A DNA stretch of 64,000 nt from Lactarius indigo (taxonomy: Eukaryota; Basidiomycota; Agaricomycetes; Russulales; Russulaceae): contig JAFKAC010000012.1 in NCBI GenBank assembly GCA_025766275.1, positions 1,240,001 through 1,304,000 on the forward strand. Reading direction: 5' to 3'. Position 1 is the stretch's first letter. The number at the start of each line of letters is the position of its first letter. Position numbers and translations under genes: made by a program. A model generated the notes under the pieces. The model saw nothing but the letters and a program-made list of their open reading frames with translations, searched no databases and was not told where the DNA came from. Positions 59,828 through 64,000 of this stretch are shown piece by piece.

Positions 59828-61968
59828 CGGTGTTGTTCGTAAGGAAGACGGGAAAGGCGAATTTATGCAAGAATAGGTGCGACCACCGCAGTTTCACAAG
59901 AACGATAGATACTGAAAAAGGGGTTGACCACGTTGGGTGGGTTGCTTTGTGTCTTGTCCGCGGATCACAGCATAGAGAGCCAGAGCACGCAATGACCACT
60001 TTGAGAAGTAGATAGAGCGAGAGTCATAACTATTTTTCCTAGTAGCACGCTGTATGACCAAGAGTGGCACCACACTAATAGCTGGAGGCAAGAGAGGGGT
60101 ACGGCTAGTTCTTGGGATGTAATATGCTAGCGGGCAGTGATGGCGATCTCGGCGAATGTTGTCTCATCAGGCCTCGGCTTTTCAAACAATAAAGCATTAA
60201 GGAGATATTTTTGTACGTTCCTATATTTGAGAACCAGAATGCCGGATCATTAGTGTTGCGGGGCTCAGAGGAAAGGTAGCAACACTTACACTCATGCTTG
60301 CGCCGCTCCTTCGTAGCTCTACTTACTACACGAATAATAGCCCACGGCTTGTTAGACGACTGCACTATTTTTTTTCTTCTTCATATCTGCACTTTAATAC
60401 TGCAGCGTGTAGGATCCCACACGAGAGTGGGATTGACTGTAAATGGAAGGTGGCTCGGACGCGCGTTGCTTTATATATTTTTTCGATATATTTTTCCAGC
60501 ACTGGCAAGGTGTGGGCCTCATACGACTTCTACTTGTACCTCTCCTGCTCCCGCGCCCTCTATCTCTGGCTCATCCTGATGCTAGCACTTCCAGTTAACA
60601 AAACAAGAAAGACAACACTGCAATCTACGTCATCATCAAAGCGACTTTTCTCTCTCACGTCATTGGCCCCTGCAGCCTTATGATAAGTCTAACTGTTAGA
60701 CCTTGGACCCTGAATAGTTAACTCTTTGCCTAGCACTCGGCACTTTTCCCTGCCTGGGACTCCCGATTCTTTTTCCCTGTAGCAGAAATATTACCTCCCT
60801 GTTCTTCAGATGAATAGGCATTCATGATTAGGGTGCAAGGCTACAAGACCAACCTTTGTTAGTATCTCCGTCTCGGCACTGCGACGTGTCTGGTCCTGGC
60901 CTTGTCATGTGTGGCCGTTACTGGCGATTTTGTGCATCCCCGCGGGAATTGTCTCCCTGAGTCTAGGCCGCGTATCGGATATCCGTGTCATTGATTTGGG
61001 GCTCCTTAGCCTCCACTCTATACCCTCGGCCACAAATACCCTGGTATAGTGGTAGCGCCAACGGGTTATCGGAAAGCCCCTGTGGCACCTGCGTTGTATC
61101 TGATTACTACTATTATGTGGTTGAGACTCGAACAAGGCAAATCCTGGCTCGGAGCCCGGGTGAATGGCGTTCGCACTCGAGTTGGTCACAAGTAAGGCCG
61201 CTCTCACATCCACGATCGATTTATTGTTATTGAAAAGTCAGTCAGAACCTAGACTGTGATCAGGCCTATGTTGCTTTCGGAATGGTGATAATGGTTAGGG
61301 GTGTGGCCACAAGACACCAGATGGCGGCCAAAGTTATTATTAGCGGAACAAGCCTATCCGACACTCATATTTCTAGGGATATTTCGGACTCAAAAAATGA
61401 AGCAAGCTGTCAGATTTAGCGACTAATTGGCGTAGATTCTCGTGCAGATTTTCTTCTAAAACCCATCAGAATAGTCACACGACCTTTGCGTGAGCGGTGC
61501 CCTCGCACCCCGGATGTTACGATTCACCTACCATAAATAAGAAAAGACCACACCGTGGACCACAATAGGCTATCTTGTGGATAAGTATGGGGAAGTGTAT
61601 CCAAGTTCTTATGGTGCCTGAGAGGGATTACAGCATAGAGTTTGATCGCTCCGAACCCTGCTACTAGTATGGACCATACGATATGATTACTGTAATCGTC
61701 AGTCGAATCCGTGAGAAAGCGTGCACGCCATCGAGTATAAGTACAATAGTACTTGGCTGCAGTCCGAGCTGAAACGCAGGAGAACTTCCGGGAACGGGGT
61801 TTCGATGCCAAGCGTGAGAAACGCCATTTGGTGTGTCCCGTGCTCGTGAAATACAAACCAAGCGGAAGACTGGATATAGGTCAAAACCGAGACCACAGCC
61901 CTGCCCTTCGCCTCCAACTCTTCCTCTGCCTTGTCACCCGTCAGGAGGCTTTGGAAATCATTGTCGAG
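59828..61968. other. 2.1-kb intergenic region with a possible tRNA-like fragment
   Basis: No gene is recognised. AT-rich strings (near 60470-60495) and a Pol III A-box-like sequence near 61041 are the only marks. It separates two divergent genes. Confidence 0.4.
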
Positions 61969-64000
61969 ATGGATGGCTTTGGGATTGTTTACCTCATTGA
62001 CAATGCCCAACAATTTTGGTCGGGTGCGTTCTAGGAAGGCCTATCCCGGCGCAGACCGTTAATACTTTTTTCAGAACTCGAAGACATCCTAAAGATTCCT
62101 GGAAATGCCTCGCTATCCCTTCTAGACGCCACGCTGAAGCGTTCGATAGCCTTTAGTGCTTCTTACCATGGTGCGTCGCCAGAAGCGTTATGTCTTACAA
62201 TTCTCAGTTTTGGCGCCTGCAGAGCAATATCTACAGAGCCCTCTTCAGCTCGAACACGCGTGTAATCTTATCTTTGACTCAGAGCTCTTCACGTTTCATT
62301 CGGAGCGTATGTGCGAAATTCTGACCGACGAAGCAGCCGTGGTGAGCTGCACCTGTGCAGAGCTCCACATGCTAGGCGAACTAACGCCGGGTCCATCAGA
62401 ACACAGACCCACATGCTCAGTTCATCCTATTCAGCATCCTGCTCCTCTATGGACGACGCAACCCAAGTTTCTTGCGGTCCTACAAACGCTGGCAGCCGTT
62501 GTTCCCGCTCCTCATGGATCACGTACTCGTTGACATTGATCCCGATATCGAAGACACATTTTCTGGTTCAACGTCCACGTCGGGTCCGAGCACTGGTTGG
62601 AAGGGGCTAGCGATCGCCATCGAAGCAAGGCTGCGCTCCCTATCCGTGCGACTCTTGTATGAGGTCTGTCGATCGTCCAAGTTGACCATTGCAGAACTCA
62701 GTACGTCACCATACCATGCGCCTACTATTTCTTCTCCCTCATCTGGCTTTACAGAAGTGTTTGACGATAGCTTTTTGGACAAGCTATTTGACCTCGTCGA
62801 ACAAACTCGCAGCATGCATGATGAGACATTCAACTATTCCGTTATTAAGCTCATCGTCCGTGTTCTATTCGTCTTGGTGCTTGCTGCTGTCTGAAAGCGA
62901 TCGTAGATCTCACTGAACGAGCAATTCATGGTCGCTGAGCTTGCTGCTAAACCACAAAATGATATCACGAATGTCACGAATTCACAAAATCGCGTATTGC
63001 ACGTGCTAATACGGCGACATGGTACGAGCCAAACCTTTGGCGAGAACTTGATCTTCATGTTAAATCGCGCTGGTGAGCCTCACGTGTATGTTTTCTGGAC
63101 TCGTTTGAATCAGCGTATCAGGTCGTACCCCTGAGGACCTTGTTATGCAGCTACTGGTCTTGAAGATGTTATACATTCTCTTCAACACCAAGGCACTGTC
63201 AGAGTATTTCTACACAAATGATCTCTGCGTGCTAGTGGACGTCTTTCTACGGGAAATCGTTGATCTAGACGAAGAGTCCGAATCAGTCCGTTGTTCTTCT
63301 TGTGCCGGCTACGAAGCACTAATCCGGATTTTTTAAGCTCCGGCATACTTACCTTCGTGTACTCCACCCACTTCTCACCAAGACGCAATTGCGTTCTCTC
63401 CCATATAAACGCCCCCATATTGTTCGCGCACTCGAGTCTTTGGTTGCACATGAAGCTATCCGCGAAGTCAATTCAACGACAAAACGTCTTGTTGACCGAT
63501 GTCTCAGCGGCGAGTGGTGCGTCCAACACCGTACGCCCCACAATGTTGCACAGGTGTCCGCAGAGTCCGGCATACAGCGCGCCGAGAGCCCAAGTTGCGA
63601 TCGCGTGGCCGCTCAATCACTCACCCCGAAACTTCCTAGTGCCCCCGCACCGCCCATTGCCGACCCGTCTATCTCGCGCCGCCGCTCGATCAAAGGGAGT
63701 CGAAGCGCGGAGAACTTGCGCGGTCTGGCCGCAATAAATGGAAAGCCTGCGTCCCGCGGGCTCGATGTTCTCCGCAAACCCGCAAACGATAGTTCTCTGC
63801 ATATCGCCAGTGCGTCACCACCTCCCGCGGCGTCCACCCGCCGCCACCGCGATCGCACAGGTTCAGAGACGCTCCCTGATCCGCATCCCCACCCGCATTC
63901 CCCGGGCTCGCGCGAGGTCTCCTCACCTGTACGCCACAACTCAGTCGGCACGCTACTCTACGAGCCGGGGGCTACGTCACCTCTATCTCCAGGAGGCTGC
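61969..64000 (+). CDS. LDB17: LDB17/SPIN90-like actin regulator (3' end outside window)
   Basis: Ldb17 binds actin and SH3 proteins at endocytic sites; the animal relative SPIN90 works with Arp2/3. The start is MDGFGIVYLIDNAQQFWSEL (ATG at 61969). Then come LKIPGNASLSLLDATLKRSI, YLQSPLQLEHACNLIFDSEL (part), LLYGRRNPSFLRSYKRWQPL, LFPLLMDHVLVDIDPDIEDT, the block QLLVLKMLYILFNTKALSEY with FYTNDLCVLVDVFLREIVDL, and HTYLRVLHPLLTKTQLRSLP. These fit the conserved leucine-rich domain of the family. A Pro/Ser/Arg-rich tail with PSAPAPPIADP begins near 63630, as expected for an SH3-binding region. Many introns splice in phase. The last exon is open at the window end. Confidence 0.88.

Overview
The window is nuclear DNA of a filamentous fungus, most likely a mushroom-forming basidiomycete (Agaricomycetes). 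The genes are cut by many short introns of about 40-80 bases. Protein types fit that group: a C2H2 factor with the FNVNSNMRRH signature, KRE9/KNH1-type GPI proteins, a recyclin, a DUF3684 sacsin-like ATPase, and an Sld3-type replication factor. All gene structures below were spliced by hand from reading frame, GT/AG borders and recalled family sequence. Protein names rest on motif recognition, not on database searches.

Layout. 0-4.4 kb: the 3' part of a Ser-rich gene, then an SLD3-like replication initiator (+). 4.4-12 kb: gene-poor and microsatellite-bearing, with one C2H2 zinc-finger gene (-). 12-18.3 kb: recyclin-1/RCY1 (-), an intron-containing tRNA-Pro(UGG) (+), a doubtful small gene (-) and proteasome beta-4/PRE1 (-). 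18.7-25.4 kb: a very large DUF3684 gene (-). 25.9-30.1 kb: a signal-peptide/TM protein (+) and a sucrose-type GPH transporter (+). 30.4-40.3 kb: URC4/DUF1688 (-), histidinol-phosphatase (-) and ETF-ubiquinone oxidoreductase (-), with large empty gaps between them. 40.5-51.8 kb is compact: PQ-loop protein (+), ORC3 (-), a divergent pair of KRE9-like GPI proteins (-/+), UPF3 (+) and SYF2 (-). 52-64 kb: MFS transporter with a repeated N-terminal tail (-), CaM kinase (-), a SAM methyltransferase (-), and the 5' part of an LDB17/SPIN90 gene (+) that runs off the window.

The content is mostly housekeeping: replication initiation (SLD3, ORC3), mRNA processing and decay (SYF2, UPF3), protein turnover (PRE1), endocytosis and recycling (RCY1, LDB17), mitochondrial electron transfer (ETF-QO), histidine synthesis and pyrimidine catabolism. 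I see no transposon with coding capacity, no CRISPR array and no secondary-metabolite cluster. The most notable items are the zincin-like HEIAH motif at the C-terminus of the DUF3684 ATPase, the repeated tail of the MFS transporter, the head-to-head GPI-protein paralogs, a 17-nt micro-exon and a frame-neutral GC-AG intron.
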